From positions 620,001 to 684,000 of the forward strand of contig NZ_CP033367.1 of NCBI RefSeq assembly GCF_013170845.1: a stretch of 64,000 bases of DNA, read 5' to 3'. Below are positions 19,341 to 28,437 of this stretch, one piece after another. The DNA comes from Mesorhizobium loti R88b (GTDB lineage: Bacteria > Pseudomonadota > Alphaproteobacteria > Rhizobiales > Rhizobiaceae). The notes below the pieces were generated by a model. That model was not told where the DNA came from. It made no database searches and saw only the letters and a program-made list of their open reading frames with translations. Position numbers and translations under genes: made by a program. The stretch's first letter is position 1, and every line of letters starts with the position of its first letter.

Positions 19341-20004
19341 GCAGCCTTCGACCATAGCGCTCTTGCGGCTGATGGCGTGGCTGTCGCCGGCCTTTCCGGT
19401 CGGCGGCTTTGCCTACAGCCATGGTCTGGAGCGCGCGGTGCATGACGGGCTGGTAACCGATGCCGGGAGTCTGGCCAGCTGGTTGGAAACGCTTGTGGAG
19501 ATGGGCTCGGGCTGGAACGATGCCGTGCTGTTCGCCGAGAGCTGGCGCCGCGCCCGCGACGGCGGCGATCTCGACGAAATCGCCGCACTGGCCGAGGCAC
19601 TCGCCGGCTCGCGCGAGCGCCACACCGAGACCATGCTGCAAGGTGCAGCCTTCCTCAGGGCTGCCGCAGCTTGGCCCAACCCGGTGCTGGAGCGCTTGCC
19701 GGCCGAATGCGCTTACTGCATCGCTGTCGGCGCCATCGCCGGCGGCAATGGCATCGCCCTGCCGGACGCGCTCTCCGCCTTCCTGCAAGCCTTCTTCTCC
19801 AATCTCGTCCAGGCGGCGATCAGGCTCGGTGTCGTCGGTCAGAAAGAGGCCACCACACTGTTGGCCGGATTCGAGCCGTTGGCGCTCTCGACCGCAACCC
19901 GCGCGTCCCGGTCGGCACTGGATGATCTCGGTGGCTGCGCCTTCATCTCTGACGTCATGGCGATGAAGCACGAAACCCAGTATTCGCGGCTGTTCCGTTC
20001 ATGA
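19333..20004 (+). CDS. ureF: Urease accessory protein UreF
   Basis: A 223-residue protein from ATG 19333 ([20 protein letters not shown]), overlapping the end of ureE. The conserved [13 protein letters not shown] (residues about 22-34) and [11 protein letters not shown] identify UreF, which bridges UreD and UreG and acts as the GTPase-activating or gatekeeping factor during nickel insertion. The long reading frame that extends upstream is in the wrong register for ureE and is not used. Confidence 0.95.
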   Translation: MTEQPSTIALLRLMAWLSPAFPVGGFAYSHGLERAVHDGLVTDAGSLASWLETLVEMGSGWNDAVLFAESWRRARDGGDLDEIAALAEALAGSRERHTETMLQGAAFLRAAAAWPNPVLERLPAECAYCIAVGAIAGGNGIALPDALSAFLQAFFSNLVQAAIRLGVVGQKEATTLLAGFEPLALSTATRASRSALDDLGGCAFISDVMAMKHETQYSRLFRS

Positions 20005-20441
20005 TCGCCCTCGCTTTCGCCCTCTCCCTGGTCCTGCTGCTGATCACCGCCCTGCATGTCTATTGGGGCATTGGCGGCATCTGGCCGGGTACGGATGGCG
20101 CCTCCTGCGCCCGCGCCGTTGTCGGTTTTCGTGGGGTCGATGAAATGCCGACGCCTTTCGCCAGTTTCGCCGTTGCCGCCTGTCTTGGCCTGGCGACGCT
20201 GTGGCCGCTGGCGCTCATCGGTTTTTTTGCCTCGCCCTTCCCCAAAGAGGGCCTTGCCGCCACCTCGCTGCTCATCGGGCTGGTGTTCCTCGGCCGCGGC
20301 ATTGCCGGCTTCACGCCATGGTGGCGGCGGCTGGCGCCCGAGCAGCCTTTCGCTCGGCTCGATGTCAGATATTATTCGCCGCTATGCCTGTTGATCGGGC
20401 TCGGCTTCGCTACCCTTGCCATCATGGAGTTCCCGACATGA
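20001..20441 (+). CDS. DUF3995 membrane protein
   Basis: A 146-residue protein with four hydrophobic helices (about 2-22, 52-75, 82-102, 122-142) and the family's [11 protein letters not shown] near residue 23. DUF3995 proteins have unknown function. It overlaps ureF by 4 bp at its start and ureG by 4 bp at its end (both ATGA), so it is embedded in the urease operon and produced together with the nickel-loading proteins. Confidence 0.8.
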   Translation: MIALAFALSLVLLLITALHVYWGIGGIWPGTDGASCARAVVGFRGVDEMPTPFASFAVAACLGLATLWPLALIGFFASPFPKEGLAATSLLIGLVFLGRGIAGFTPWWRRLAPEQPFARLDVRYYSPLCLLIGLGFATLAIMEFPT

Positions 20442-21079
20442 CCCAAGCTAATGGCCCTCTTCGCATCGGCATTGGTGGCCCTGTCGGCTCCGGCAAGACG
20501 ACGCTCACCGAGAAGCTGTGCAAGGCGTTGCGCGATGAGTTCTCGATCGCGGTCGTCACCAACGACATCTACACCAAGGAAGACGCCATGATGCTGGCCC
20601 GGCTGCAGGCGCTGCCGGAGGATCGCATCATGGGTGTCGAGACCGGCGGCTGCCCACACACCGCCATTCGCGAAGACGCCTCGATCAATCTCCAGGCGAT
20701 CGCCGAGATGAACAAGAAGTTCCCCGATCTCGACATCATCTTCATCGAATCCGGTGGCGACAACCTCGCCGCCACCTTTTCGCCGGACCTTGCTGACCTG
20801 ACGCTTTACGTGATCTCGGTCTGCCAGGGCGAAGAGATCCCGCGCAAGGGCGGGCCGGCGATCACCCGGTCCGATTTCCTGGTCATCAACAAGAGCGATC
20901 TGGCGCCCTATGTGAACGTCAACCTGGACGTGATGGAGAGCGACGCCGGCCGCATGCGCGGCAAGCGGCCGTTCGGCTTCACCGATCTGTCGCGCGGCAA
21001 GGGGCTGCAGGAGGTCATCGACTTCATCGTCGAGCATGGCGGGCTGAGGGCCGTCGCTGCCGCCAGCACTGCCGCCTGA
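20438..21079 (+). CDS. ureG: Urease maturation GTPase UreG
   Basis: A 213-residue SIMIBI-class GTPase. The P-loop is GGPVGSGKT (13-21), the metal-binding CPH motif lies at 72-74 ([10 protein letters not shown]), [19 protein letters not shown] is the family signature, and NKSD near 151 gives guanine specificity. A UreG dimer carries Ni2+ and hydrolyses GTP to pass it to urease. It closes the urease cluster. Unlike some UreG proteins there is no N-terminal His-rich extension; the histidines are on UreE instead. Confidence 0.97.
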   Translation: MTQANGPLRIGIGGPVGSGKTTLTEKLCKALRDEFSIAVVTNDIYTKEDAMMLARLQALPEDRIMGVETGGCPHTAIREDASINLQAIAEMNKKFPDLDIIFIESGGDNLAATFSPDLADLTLYVISVCQGEEIPRKGGPAITRSDFLVINKSDLAPYVNVNLDVMESDAGRMRGKRPFGFTDLSRGKGLQEVIDFIVEHGGLRAVAAASTAA

Positions 21080-21157
21080 CGGACAGCCTGCACCAATCGA
21101 AACCGGTTGCGAGCAGACGTTGGTCGCGCCATTCTTGCCAAAACTGGAGATTTCGAG

Positions 21158-21925
21158 ATGAGCATTGCCCGCCTGCAGAAAGAGCCGCTGACCAACCTGC
21201 CCTTCTATGAGGAGCGCGTCGATCTTGCCTGTGCCTTCCGCTGGACGGCGCGGCTCAACATGCACGAGGCGGTGGCCAACCATTTCTCGCTGGCCGTCAA
21301 TGACGACGGCACTCAGTTCCTGATGAACCCCAACCAGGTGCATTTCTCGCGCATCAAGGCGAGCGACCTGTTGCTGATCGACGCCAACGATCCCGACACG
21401 CTCTCCGGCCCCAACGCGCCGGACCCGACGGCGTGGGGCCTGCACGGCGCCATCCATCGCAACGTGCCGCACGCGCGCTGCGTCATGCATGTGCATTCGA
21501 TCCATGCCACCGTGCTGGCCTCGCTTGCGGATTCGACTCTGCCACCGATCGACCAGAATTCGGCGATGTTCTTCAACCGCCATGTCGTCGACGCCCATTA
21601 TGGCGGGCTGGCCTTCGAGGAGGAGGGCGAGCGCTGCTCGCAGCTCCTCACCGATCCCAAGGTCAAGGTGATGGTGATGGGCAATCATGGCGTGCTGGTG
21701 ATCGGCGACACAGTCGCCGATGCCTTCAACCGCATGTTCTATTTCGAGCGCGCCGCCGAGACCTACATCAAGGCGCTGTGGACCGGCCGGCCGCTGCGCA
21801 CGCTGTCCGACGCGATCGCCGAGAAGACGGCGACAGAGACGGACGATTATCCCGGTCAGGCCGATCGCCATCTCAGCGAGTTGAAGGCGATCCTCGACGA
21901 GCAGGAACCGGTCTACCGGAATTAA
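21158..21925 (+). CDS. Class II aldolase/adducin family protein
   Basis: The start is ATG 21158 after TGGAG. The 255-residue protein has the adducin-type fold of L-fuculose-phosphate aldolase. Zinc ligands appear as HVHSIHA (about 109-115), with a third histidine probably in MVMGNHGVLVIGD around 170-182. The position that normally carries the catalytic acid follows VDAHYGGLAFEEEGE. Members cleave or decarboxylate sugar phosphates and related compounds; the substrate here is unknown. It ends convergently with the HAD gene, their stop codons overlapping by 4 bp. Confidence 0.8.
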   Translation: MSIARLQKEPLTNLPFYEERVDLACAFRWTARLNMHEAVANHFSLAVNDDGTQFLMNPNQVHFSRIKASDLLLIDANDPDTLSGPNAPDPTAWGLHGAIHRNVPHARCVMHVHSIHATVLASLADSTLPPIDQNSAMFFNRHVVDAHYGGLAFEEEGERCSQLLTDPKVKVMVMGNHGVLVIGDTVADAFNRMFYFERAAETYIKALWTGRPLRTLSDAIAEKTATETDDYPGQADRHLSELKAILDEQEPVYRN

Positions 21926-22554
21926 AGCCCGACTTCCCGGCGCAGTTCCTCGGCGCTGTTGATGACAATGGCGCCGGGCGGTCCTTCCATCGGCTTTTCC
22001 GGCCAGAAAATCGTCTTCATGCCCGCCGCCAGCCCCGCCAGGGCGCCCGGCCAGCTGTCGTCGACCGCCATCGCGTGCACGGGATCGACATCGGCCAGAT
22101 AGGCGGCGCGCAGGAACGGTTCGGCGTGCGGCTTGCCTTCGCGCACGTCATTGCGACTGATCGTCTTCATACCGGGATAGGTCAGGCCGACCATGCGCAG
22201 ATTGGCGTCGACGATCATGCGGTCTGAATTGGAGACCACCGCTTGCTGCACGCCCTTTGCGCGCAGTTCGTTGAAGACCTCGATGGCGCCGGGGCGTGGC
22301 TTCAAGCCTTCGACCAGCGGCAGATAGTGCTCGTATTTGCGCATGATCCAGTCGTCGAACGGCAGGTCCAGGCCGAATTCGTCGCGCATCATCTCGTAGA
22401 CCGGCCAGGCGGCAACGCCGAGTACGCGCTCGTGCAGGTCGGCGGGCGGCTTGAGACCGACATTGCGCATCGCCGCTATCAAAGCGGCTTCGTGCAGCGG
22501 CTCGCTGTCGACCAGCGTGCCGTCCATGTCCCAGAAAACCGCCTTCGGTGTCAT
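21922..22554 (-). CDS. HAD superfamily hydrolase (phosphoglycolate phosphatase-like)
   Basis: ATG 22554 follows AAGGAG. The 210-residue protein is a subfamily IA HAD phosphatase: nucleophile motif DMDGTLVD (Asp9, Asp11), Ser in VVSNSDR (about 114-120), Lys in EGKPHAEPF and acidic motif AVDDSWPG (about 168-175). It probably dephosphorylates a small sugar phosphate. It is divergent from the SorC regulator, with about 244 bp between them, so that regulator may control it. Confidence 0.8.
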   Translation of the reverse strand: MTPKAVFWDMDGTLVDSEPLHEAALIAAMRNVGLKPPADLHERVLGVAAWPVYEMMRDEFGLDLPFDDWIMRKYEHYLPLVEGLKPRPGAIEVFNELRAKGVQQAVVSNSDRMIVDANLRMVGLTYPGMKTISRNDVREGKPHAEPFLRAAYLADVDPVHAMAVDDSWPGALAGLAAGMKTIFWPEKPMEGPPGAIVINSAEELRREVGL

Positions 22555-22798
22555 GCAGCGCTCCTTTTTGCGATCCCTTAAAGGGTTTGCGTCAGGAGAT
22601 AAACCGTCGAGACCGCAGAACGTGGCTGCAACCGCAACCGAAATTGCCCCGCTTTCTCCGGCCAGACTTTGTCGGCGGAACCACCTCAGCTGCGCGGGTG
22701 CAAGCATTTGCCCTTGAGATTGACAATTGCGCAGCAAGGCATTCCCTGCGAAAGTAAGACCTGACCGCCTGATAGCCGGCGGTTTCGGGAGGCAGGAC

Positions 22799-23758
22799 GT
22801 GAGTACCCGGCAGGATGGCGGCTCAAACAGGCTGGACGACGCTGCGCGCGCCGGCTGGCTCTATTATGTTGCCGGCAACACACAGGACCAGATCGCCGCC
22901 ACGCTCGGCATCTCCCGGCAGACGGCGCAGCGGCTGGTGTCGCTGGCGGTGTCGGAAGGCTTGATCAAGGTTCGCGTCGATCATCCGATCGCCAACTGCC
23001 TGGACCTTGCGGCACGATTGAAATCGCGCTTCGCGCTCGACCTTGTCGAAGTGGTGCCGAGCGACCCGACGTCGTCGTCGACGACCATCGGCATCGCCGA
23101 GGCGGCGGCCGCCGAGATCGAGCGGCGGTTGCGGTCACCGACGCCGATCGTCATGGGCATCGGCACCGGGCGCACGCTGAAGGCCGCGATCGAACAACTG
23201 CCGCCGATGGAATGCCCGCAGCATAAGGTGGTGTCCTTGACCGGCAACATCTCGCCGGACGGCTCGGCCGCTTTCTACAACGTCATCTTCACCATGGCCG
23301 ACAGGGTCAAGGCGCGATCCTTCCCGATGCCGCTGCCGGTCATCGCCTCCTCGCCGGAGGAACGCGAGATGCTGCTCAACCAGCCGATGATCCAGCCGAC
23401 GCTGGCGCTCGCCGCGGAGGCCGACGTCACCTTCATCGGCATTGGCGATCTCGGTCCCAAGGCGCCGCTCTACGAGGATGGCTTCATTTCCGAAAGCGAG
23501 TTGAAGGCCCTGCAGAAGGCCGGCGGCGTCGCCGAGATCGTCGGCTGGGTGTTCGACAGGGACGGCCGCATGATCGAGGGCATCACCAACGACCGGGTGT
23601 CGTCGGCATCGCTGCCGTCGCGTGAAAAGTCGCTGGTCATCGCGCTGGCCATGGGCGAACGCAAACTGCCGGGCATTTTGGCGGCTGCCAACCGGCGGCT
23701 GATCAACGGCCTCATTACCGATGAACGGACCGCCGCGGCCCTGCTGACGGGCCTGTAA
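22799..23758 (+). CDS. SorC/DeoR-type sugar-binding transcriptional regulator
   Basis: I start at GTG 22799, nine bases after GGGAGG; the frame is open further upstream only through a TTG. The 319-residue protein has an N-terminal helix-turn-helix (GNTQDQIAATLGISRQTAQR, about 28-47) and a C-terminal phosphosugar-binding domain of the SorC family, with MGIGTGRTLK near 118 and FIGIGDLGPKAPLYEDGF near 217. Members respond to polyol or pentose intermediates. The polyol operon 1.5 kb downstream is the obvious target. Confidence 0.85.
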   Translation: MSTRQDGGSNRLDDAARAGWLYYVAGNTQDQIAATLGISRQTAQRLVSLAVSEGLIKVRVDHPIANCLDLAARLKSRFALDLVEVVPSDPTSSSTTIGIAEAAAAEIERRLRSPTPIVMGIGTGRTLKAAIEQLPPMECPQHKVVSLTGNISPDGSAAFYNVIFTMADRVKARSFPMPLPVIASSPEEREMLLNQPMIQPTLALAAEADVTFIGIGDLGPKAPLYEDGFISESELKALQKAGGVAEIVGWVFDRDGRMIEGITNDRVSSASLPSREKSLVIALAMGERKLPGILAAANRRLINGLITDERTAAALLTGL

Positions 23759-23803
23759 CCGGCCGCCGTCAGTTGGGGATTGATTGCGATAAACCGGGCC
23801 ACG

Positions 23804-23989
23804 CTATTTGTGTGGCCCGAAAGGGTCGTTGCCATCGAGAAAACCGATGTCGCGTTGAAGATGCGGCGACAGGTCCCTGATGTCGAGATGCGCGCGTCTT
23901 TTGGCTGCGAACCAGCCGAATCCGTCCGCCAGCCACGAAATCCAGCGATGATCCGGGGTGGGAGTGCATTTTTGCTGAGCCATGGTCAT
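23804..23989 (-). CDS. Small DUF1127-like protein
   Basis: A 61-residue protein; ATG 23989 is preceded by GGAGG at nine bases. The C-terminal part AAKRRAHLDIRDLSPHLQRDIGFLDGNDP resembles the Arg-rich DUF1127 (YjiS-like) domain, with its LxxLxxxxLxDIG ending. Some rhizobial DUF1127 proteins bind RNA or affect phosphate and carbon responses; for this one the role is unknown. It is divergent from the LysR gene. Confidence 0.65.
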   Translation of the reverse strand: MTMAQQKCTPTPDHRWISWLADGFGWFAAKRRAHLDIRDLSPHLQRDIGFLDGNDPFGPHK

Positions 23990-24099
23990 GATCGTCAACC
24001 TCCGCTATCCTGAACCCGAGTGACGGGTTGACGCTGAATGTCGGTGTCGGCGGCTGCCTTTGCCAATCGAACGTCGATCATGGCCCATAAGGAGGCCTT

Positions 24100-25005
24100 A
24101 TGCCTGATCTCAGCTCGCGACAGGTTTCCCAGCTCCCGCCGCTGCAGGCGATCAGGGTCTTCGACGCGGTGGCGCGGCATCTTTCCTTCACCAAGGCCGC
24201 CGTGGAACTCGGCATGACACAGGCTGCGGTCAGCTATCAGATCAAGGTGCTGGAAGAGCGTGTCGGTTCACCGCTGTTCCTGCGCCGGCCGCGGCAGATC
24301 CAGTTGACCGAAGCCGGACAGCGCCTCGCGCCCGCCGTCAGCGAGGCTTTTGCCATTCTTGGCCAAGCCTACGCCGCAGCGCGCGCTGGGGCTGACGGAT
24401 TGCTTTGCGTCACCACCGTGCTGACCTTCGCCTCGAACTGGCTGGCGCACCGCCTGGGCTCGTTCCAGATCGCGCATCCCGCACTTGCCGTGCGGCTGGA
24501 GACATCGAGCCGGCTGACGGATTTCTCGCGTGAGGATACCGATATCGCCATCCGCTCGGGCGGTGGCAAATGGCCGGGCCTGGAGGCGCACAAGCTGCTC
24601 GATGCCGATTTCACGCCGATGCTGAGTCCCACGCTCGCGGCGAGCATTGGCGGCGTCAACGAACCGGCCGATCTGTTGCGCCTGCCGATCCTCGATCCGG
24701 GCGACATCTGGTGGACGGAATGGTTTTCGGCCGCCGGCGTGCACTCGCACGATCTTGCCAGACGGCCCGGCAGCAGCATGGGCGCGCAGGCCTACGAGGC
24801 CAATGCCGCGATTGCCGGTCATGGCGTGGCAATCCTGACCAGGGCTCTGTTCAAGGCCGAACTCGCCGACGGTCGCCTGATCCAGCCTTTCGACCTGGTC
24901 GGCGATGATGGCCATGCCTATTGGCTGGTCTATCCCCAGGCGCGCCGCAACGTGCCGAAGATCCGCGCCTTCCGCGACTGGCTGCTGGCCGAGATCGCCT
25001 GCTGA
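24100..25005 (+). CDS. LysR-family transcriptional regulator, GcvA-like
   Basis: A 301-residue LTTR. The winged helix-turn-helix is at about 15-75 (LPPLQAIRVFDAVARHLSFT, then MTQAAVSYQIKVLEE, the recognition helix). The effector domain covers 95-300, and the GcvA-type opening PPLQAIRVFDA is typical. It sits between the SorC gene and the polyol operon on the same strand, so it may add a second layer of control to smoE or act on the small divergent gene. Confidence 0.87.
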   Translation: MPDLSSRQVSQLPPLQAIRVFDAVARHLSFTKAAVELGMTQAAVSYQIKVLEERVGSPLFLRRPRQIQLTEAGQRLAPAVSEAFAILGQAYAAARAGADGLLCVTTVLTFASNWLAHRLGSFQIAHPALAVRLETSSRLTDFSREDTDIAIRSGGGKWPGLEAHKLLDADFTPMLSPTLAASIGGVNEPADLLRLPILDPGDIWWTEWFSAAGVHSHDLARRPGSSMGAQAYEANAAIAGHGVAILTRALFKAELADGRLIQPFDLVGDDGHAYWLVYPQARRNVPKIRAFRDWLLAEIAC

Positions 25006-25152
25006 CAGGCAGCCCCCTCGCGGCGCCAGTTTCGCAAGTCTCCGCCGACGTCGGTGAAATCCGGCGACGGCGAAGCTCGTCTTCGCAAAATCTCCACAAG
25101 CGCCATTGCCCGTCAGCATCGCCGAGTGCTGCGCTGCAGCATCGAATCCGGC

Positions 25153-25206
25153 TTGACATAATTCACACCAAGTGAGTAATTGCTCATAGCCAAGGCAAAT
25201 GCTCAT
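25153..25206 (+). promoter_or_regulatory. Candidate promoter and operator of the polyol operon
   Basis: TTGACA at 25153-25158 is a good -35 element. About 17 bases on, the weak -10 region overlaps the inverted repeat TGAG-TAATTG-CTCA (25173-25186), and the half-site TGCTCAT recurs at 25200-25206. A repressor or activator such as the SorC or LysR protein encoded just upstream could bind here. Inference from sequence only. Confidence 0.45.
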
Positions 25207-25228
25207 CTTGGTTCATGGGAGGAATTTG

Positions 25229-26539
25229 ATGAAACTGCGCACGCTCACCCTGGGCTTGTTGTCGGCCAGCGCTCTCGCTTTTGCCGCACATGCCGAATCC
25301 ATCACCATCGCCACCGTCAACAATGGCGACATGGTCCGCATGCAGAAGCTGACCGAAGACTTCACCAAGGCGAACCCCGACATCCAGCTCAACTGGGTGA
25401 CACTTGAAGAAAACGTGCTGCGCGAGCGCGTCACCACCGATATCGCCACCAAGGGTGGCCAGTACGACGTGATGACCATCGGCACCTACGAGGTTCCGAT
25501 CTGGGCCAAGCAGAGCTGGCTGTTGCCGCTCGACAAGCTCGGCGCCGACTATGACGCCAAGGACATCATTCCAGCCATTGCCGGCGGCCTTTCAGTCGAC
25601 GGCAAGCTCTATGCCGCGCCCTTCTACGGCGAAAGCTCCTTCGTCATGTACCGCAAGGATCTGATGGACAAGGCCGGGTTGAAGATGCCCGACGCGCCGA
25701 CCTGGGACTTCATCCGCCAGGCCGCCGACAAGATGACCGACCGCGCCAATGGCGTGAACGGCGTGTGCCTGCGCGGCAAGGCCGGCTGGGGCGAGAACAT
25801 GGCCTTCCTGACCGCCATGTCGAACTCCTTCGGCGCCCGCTGGTTCGATGAGAACTGGAAGCCGCAGTTCGATCAGCCGGAATGGAAGAAGACGCTGCAG
25901 TTCTATGTCGACATGATGAAGGCCGACGGTCCGGAAGGTGCTTCCTCGAACGGCTTCAACGAAAACCTGGCGCTGTTCCAGCAAGGCAAATGCGGCATGT
26001 GGATCGACGCCACCGTCGCTGCCTCCTTCGTTTCGGATCCGAAGAACTCGACTGTCGCCGACAAGGTCGGCTATGCGCTGGCGCCGGACAATGGGCTCGG
26101 CAAGCGCGGCAACTGGCTCTGGGCATGGTCGCTGGCCATTCCGGCCGGCACGCAGAAGGCTGACGCCGCCGAGAAGTTCGTTTCATGGGCGACCAGCAAG
26201 CACTATGCTGAACTGGTTGCTTCGAAGGAAGGCTGGGCCAACGTTCCTCCGGGCACGCGCTCCTCGCTCTATGCCAATGCCGAGTACCAGAAGGCGGCTC
26301 CGTTCGCCAAGATGACGCTGGACTCCATAAACGCAGCCGACCCGACGCATCCGACCGTCAAGCCGGTGCCCTATGTCGGCGTGCAGTTCGTCGCCATCCC
26401 TGAGTTCCAGGGCCTCGGCACCACCGTCGGCCAGCTCTTCTCGGCGGCTCTTGCCGGCCAGTCGAGTGTCGACGACGCCTTGAAGCAGGCCCAGGACGCT
26501 GCCACCGCGGCCATGACCGAAGGCGGTTATATCAAGTAA
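25229..26539 (+). CDS. smoE: Polyol (sorbitol/mannitol) ABC transporter substrate-binding protein
   Basis: ATG 25229 follows GGGAGGAA. The 436-residue protein has a signal peptide (LRTLTLGLLSASALAFAAHA-E) and the family 1 extracellular solute-binding fold, with ITIATVNNGDMVRMQKLTED, TWDFIRQAADKM and NENLALFQQGKCGMWIDATV. It is a close match in layout to SmoE of Rhodobacter, which captures sorbitol and mannitol in the periplasm. It is the first gene of smoEFGK-smoS-mtlK and is followed by a stem-loop that probably raises its mRNA level over that of the permease genes. Confidence 0.88.
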   Translation: MKLRTLTLGLLSASALAFAAHAESITIATVNNGDMVRMQKLTEDFTKANPDIQLNWVTLEENVLRERVTTDIATKGGQYDVMTIGTYEVPIWAKQSWLLPLDKLGADYDAKDIIPAIAGGLSVDGKLYAAPFYGESSFVMYRKDLMDKAGLKMPDAPTWDFIRQAADKMTDRANGVNGVCLRGKAGWGENMAFLTAMSNSFGARWFDENWKPQFDQPEWKKTLQFYVDMMKADGPEGASSNGFNENLALFQQGKCGMWIDATVAASFVSDPKNSTVADKVGYALAPDNGLGKRGNWLWAWSLAIPAGTQKADAAEKFVSWATSKHYAELVASKEGWANVPPGTRSSLYANAEYQKAAPFAKMTLDSINAADPTHPTVKPVPYVGVQFVAIPEFQGLGTTVGQLFSAALAGQSSVDDALKQAQDAATAAMTEGGYIK

Positions 26540-26586
26540 GGCTCCTCCCGGTGCCGAACGTCGGTCGCCTATCATGACCGGCAAAG

Positions 26587-26614
26587 GGCCGCCCGAAACC
26601 CAGTTCGGGCGGCC
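26587..26614 (+). terminator. Strong stem-loop between smoE and smoF
   Basis: GGCCGCCCGAA (26587-26597) pairs perfectly with TTCGGGCGGCC (26604-26614) around a 6-nt loop, followed by ACTTTTC. It probably works as a partial terminator and 3' protector, so that the binding protein is made in excess over the membrane parts. Confidence 0.7.
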
Positions 26615-26682
26615 ACTTTTCAAAATCGGGAAAATTCTGGCACAATTCTGAAAACCTGGCTGACCTTGGGAGGGTGACCATC

Positions 26683-27555
26683 ATGGCTACTCAACAGACC
26701 CGTTCGCTTGCCCGTTTCATGATGGCGCCATCCGTGGTGCTGCTGCTGGTCTGGATGGTTGTTCCGCTCGCACTGACCCTGTGGTTCTCCTTCCAGCAGT
26801 ACAATCCGCTCAATCCGATCCGCGACGGCTTTGTTGGCTTCTCCAACTACGCGCTGTTCTATTCCAACCCGGCCTTCCTGCAGTCGATCCTCAACACGCT
26901 CACGCTGGTGGTCAGCGTGCTGTTGATCACGGTGATCGGCGGTATCCTGCTGGCGTTGTTGATCGACCAGCCGATGTGGGGACAGGGGATCGTTCGCATC
27001 CTCGTCATCTCGCCGTTCTTCGTCATGCCGCCGGTGGCCGCACTGGTGTGGAAGAACATGATCATGCACCCGCAATATGGGGTCTTCGCCGATATAGCGC
27101 GCTTCTTCGGGGCCCAGCCGATCGACTGGTTCGGGCAGCATCCGATGATGGCCATTATCATCATCGTCGCCTGGCAATGGTTGCCCTTCGCGACGCTGAT
27201 CCTGCTGACCGCGCTGCAGTCGCTCGACGGAGAACAGAAGGAAGCCGCCGAAATGGACGGCGCCGGCTTCGTGAGCCGCTTCATCTATCTGACGCTGCCG
27301 CACATGTCGCGCGCCATCACCGTCGTCATCCTGATCCAGACGATCTTCCTGCTCTCCGTCTATGCCGAGATCCTCGTCACCACCAATGGCGGCCCCGGCT
27401 ACGCTTCCACCAACCTGCCCTTCCTTGTCTACCAGAAGGCCTTGCTGGAGTTCAAAATCGGCCAGGCATCCGCCGGCGGCATCATCGCTGTCATTCTCGC
27501 CAACATCGTTGCCTTCTTCGCCATGCGCGCCGTCGGCAAGAACCTGGACAAGTAA
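26683..27555 (+). CDS. smoF: Polyol ABC transporter permease SmoF
   Basis: A 290-residue inner-membrane permease with six helices. I use ATG 26683, eight bases after GGGAGGG, not the GTG nine bases upstream. The cytoplasmic EAA loop reads EAAEMDGAGFVSRFIYLTLP (about 190-209), which docks on the ATPase SmoK. It is the MalF-type partner of SmoG. Confidence 0.9.
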   Translation: MATQQTRSLARFMMAPSVVLLLVWMVVPLALTLWFSFQQYNPLNPIRDGFVGFSNYALFYSNPAFLQSILNTLTLVVSVLLITVIGGILLALLIDQPMWGQGIVRILVISPFFVMPPVAALVWKNMIMHPQYGVFADIARFFGAQPIDWFGQHPMMAIIIIVAWQWLPFATLILLTALQSLDGEQKEAAEMDGAGFVSRFIYLTLPHMSRAITVVILIQTIFLLSVYAEILVTTNGGPGYASTNLPFLVYQKALLEFKIGQASAGGIIAVILANIVAFFAMRAVGKNLDK

Positions 27556-27566
27556 GGGAGGATACG

Positions 27567-28391
27567 ATGGCACGCTCTGTCACCACCCAGCACAAGACAA
27601 TCGCGACAATTGCGGCGTGGATCGTCGCCCTGCTGATCTTCTTTCCGATCCTCTATACGATCATCACCTCGTTCAAGTCGGAGCAGGAGGCGATCCAGGG
27701 CTTCAGCCTGATCCCGTCGGGAACATTCGAAAGCTATACCGAGGTTCAGGCGCAAAGCGGCTACTTCAAGTTCTTCCTGAACTCGGTGATCCTGTCGGTC
27801 GGTTCGACCATCCTCGCCTTGCTCGTCGCCATTCCGGCAGCATGGTCGATGGCCTTCTCGCCGACCAAGCGGACCAAGGACATTTTGATGTGGATGCTGT
27901 CCACCAAGATGATGCCCGCCGTCGCCGTGCTGTTCCCGATCTACCTGATCTTCCGCAACCTCGGACTGCTGGACAGCCGCATCGGCCTGATGGTCATGCT
28001 GATGCTGATCAACCTGCCGATCGTGGTGTGGATGCTCTACACCTACTTCCGCGAAATCCCAGGCGAGATCCTGGAAGCGGCGCGCATGGACGGGGCTTCA
28101 TTGTGGAATGAGATCATCTATGTGCTCACACCCATGGCGGTGCCGGGCATCGCCTCGACTATGTTGCTCAACATTATCCTGGCCTGGAACGAAGCGTTCT
28201 GGACGATCCGGCTGACCACGACGGAAGCAGCGCCGCTCACCGCCTTCATCAGTTCTTTCTCAAGCCCGCAAGGCCTGTTCTGGGCCAAGCTTTCGGCGGC
28301 CTCGACGCTAGCGATCGCGCCGATCCTGATCATGGGCTGGTTCAGCCAGAAGCAGCTGGTGCGCGGCCTGACATTTGGTGCCGTCAAGTAA
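27567..28391 (+). CDS. smoG: Polyol ABC transporter permease SmoG
   Basis: A 274-residue MalG-type permease starting at ATG 27567, 11 bp after smoF, behind GGGAGGAT. Six membrane helices are visible, and the EAA loop is EAARMDGASLWNEIIYVLTP (about 171-190). It pairs with SmoF to form the channel for sugar alcohols. Confidence 0.9.
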   Translation: MARSVTTQHKTIATIAAWIVALLIFFPILYTIITSFKSEQEAIQGFSLIPSGTFESYTEVQAQSGYFKFFLNSVILSVGSTILALLVAIPAAWSMAFSPTKRTKDILMWMLSTKMMPAVAVLFPIYLIFRNLGLLDSRIGLMVMLMLINLPIVVWMLYTYFREIPGEILEAARMDGASLWNEIIYVLTPMAVPGIASTMLLNIILAWNEAFWTIRLTTTEAAPLTAFISSFSSPQGLFWAKLSAASTLAIAPILIMGWFSQKQLVRGLTFGAVK

Positions 28392-28437
28392 CGTGACGCG
28401 TAAGAACGTCGGACAATAACCCCTCGGGGAGGAAACC

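Noticed and set aside
20372..21871. 499-codon minus-strand frame across ureG and the aldolase gene
   Set aside because: Shadow of two certain genes on the plus strand.
26674..26682. GTG start for smoF, three codons earlier
   Set aside because: It overlaps the GGGAGGG ribosome site itself; ATG 26683 has proper spacing.
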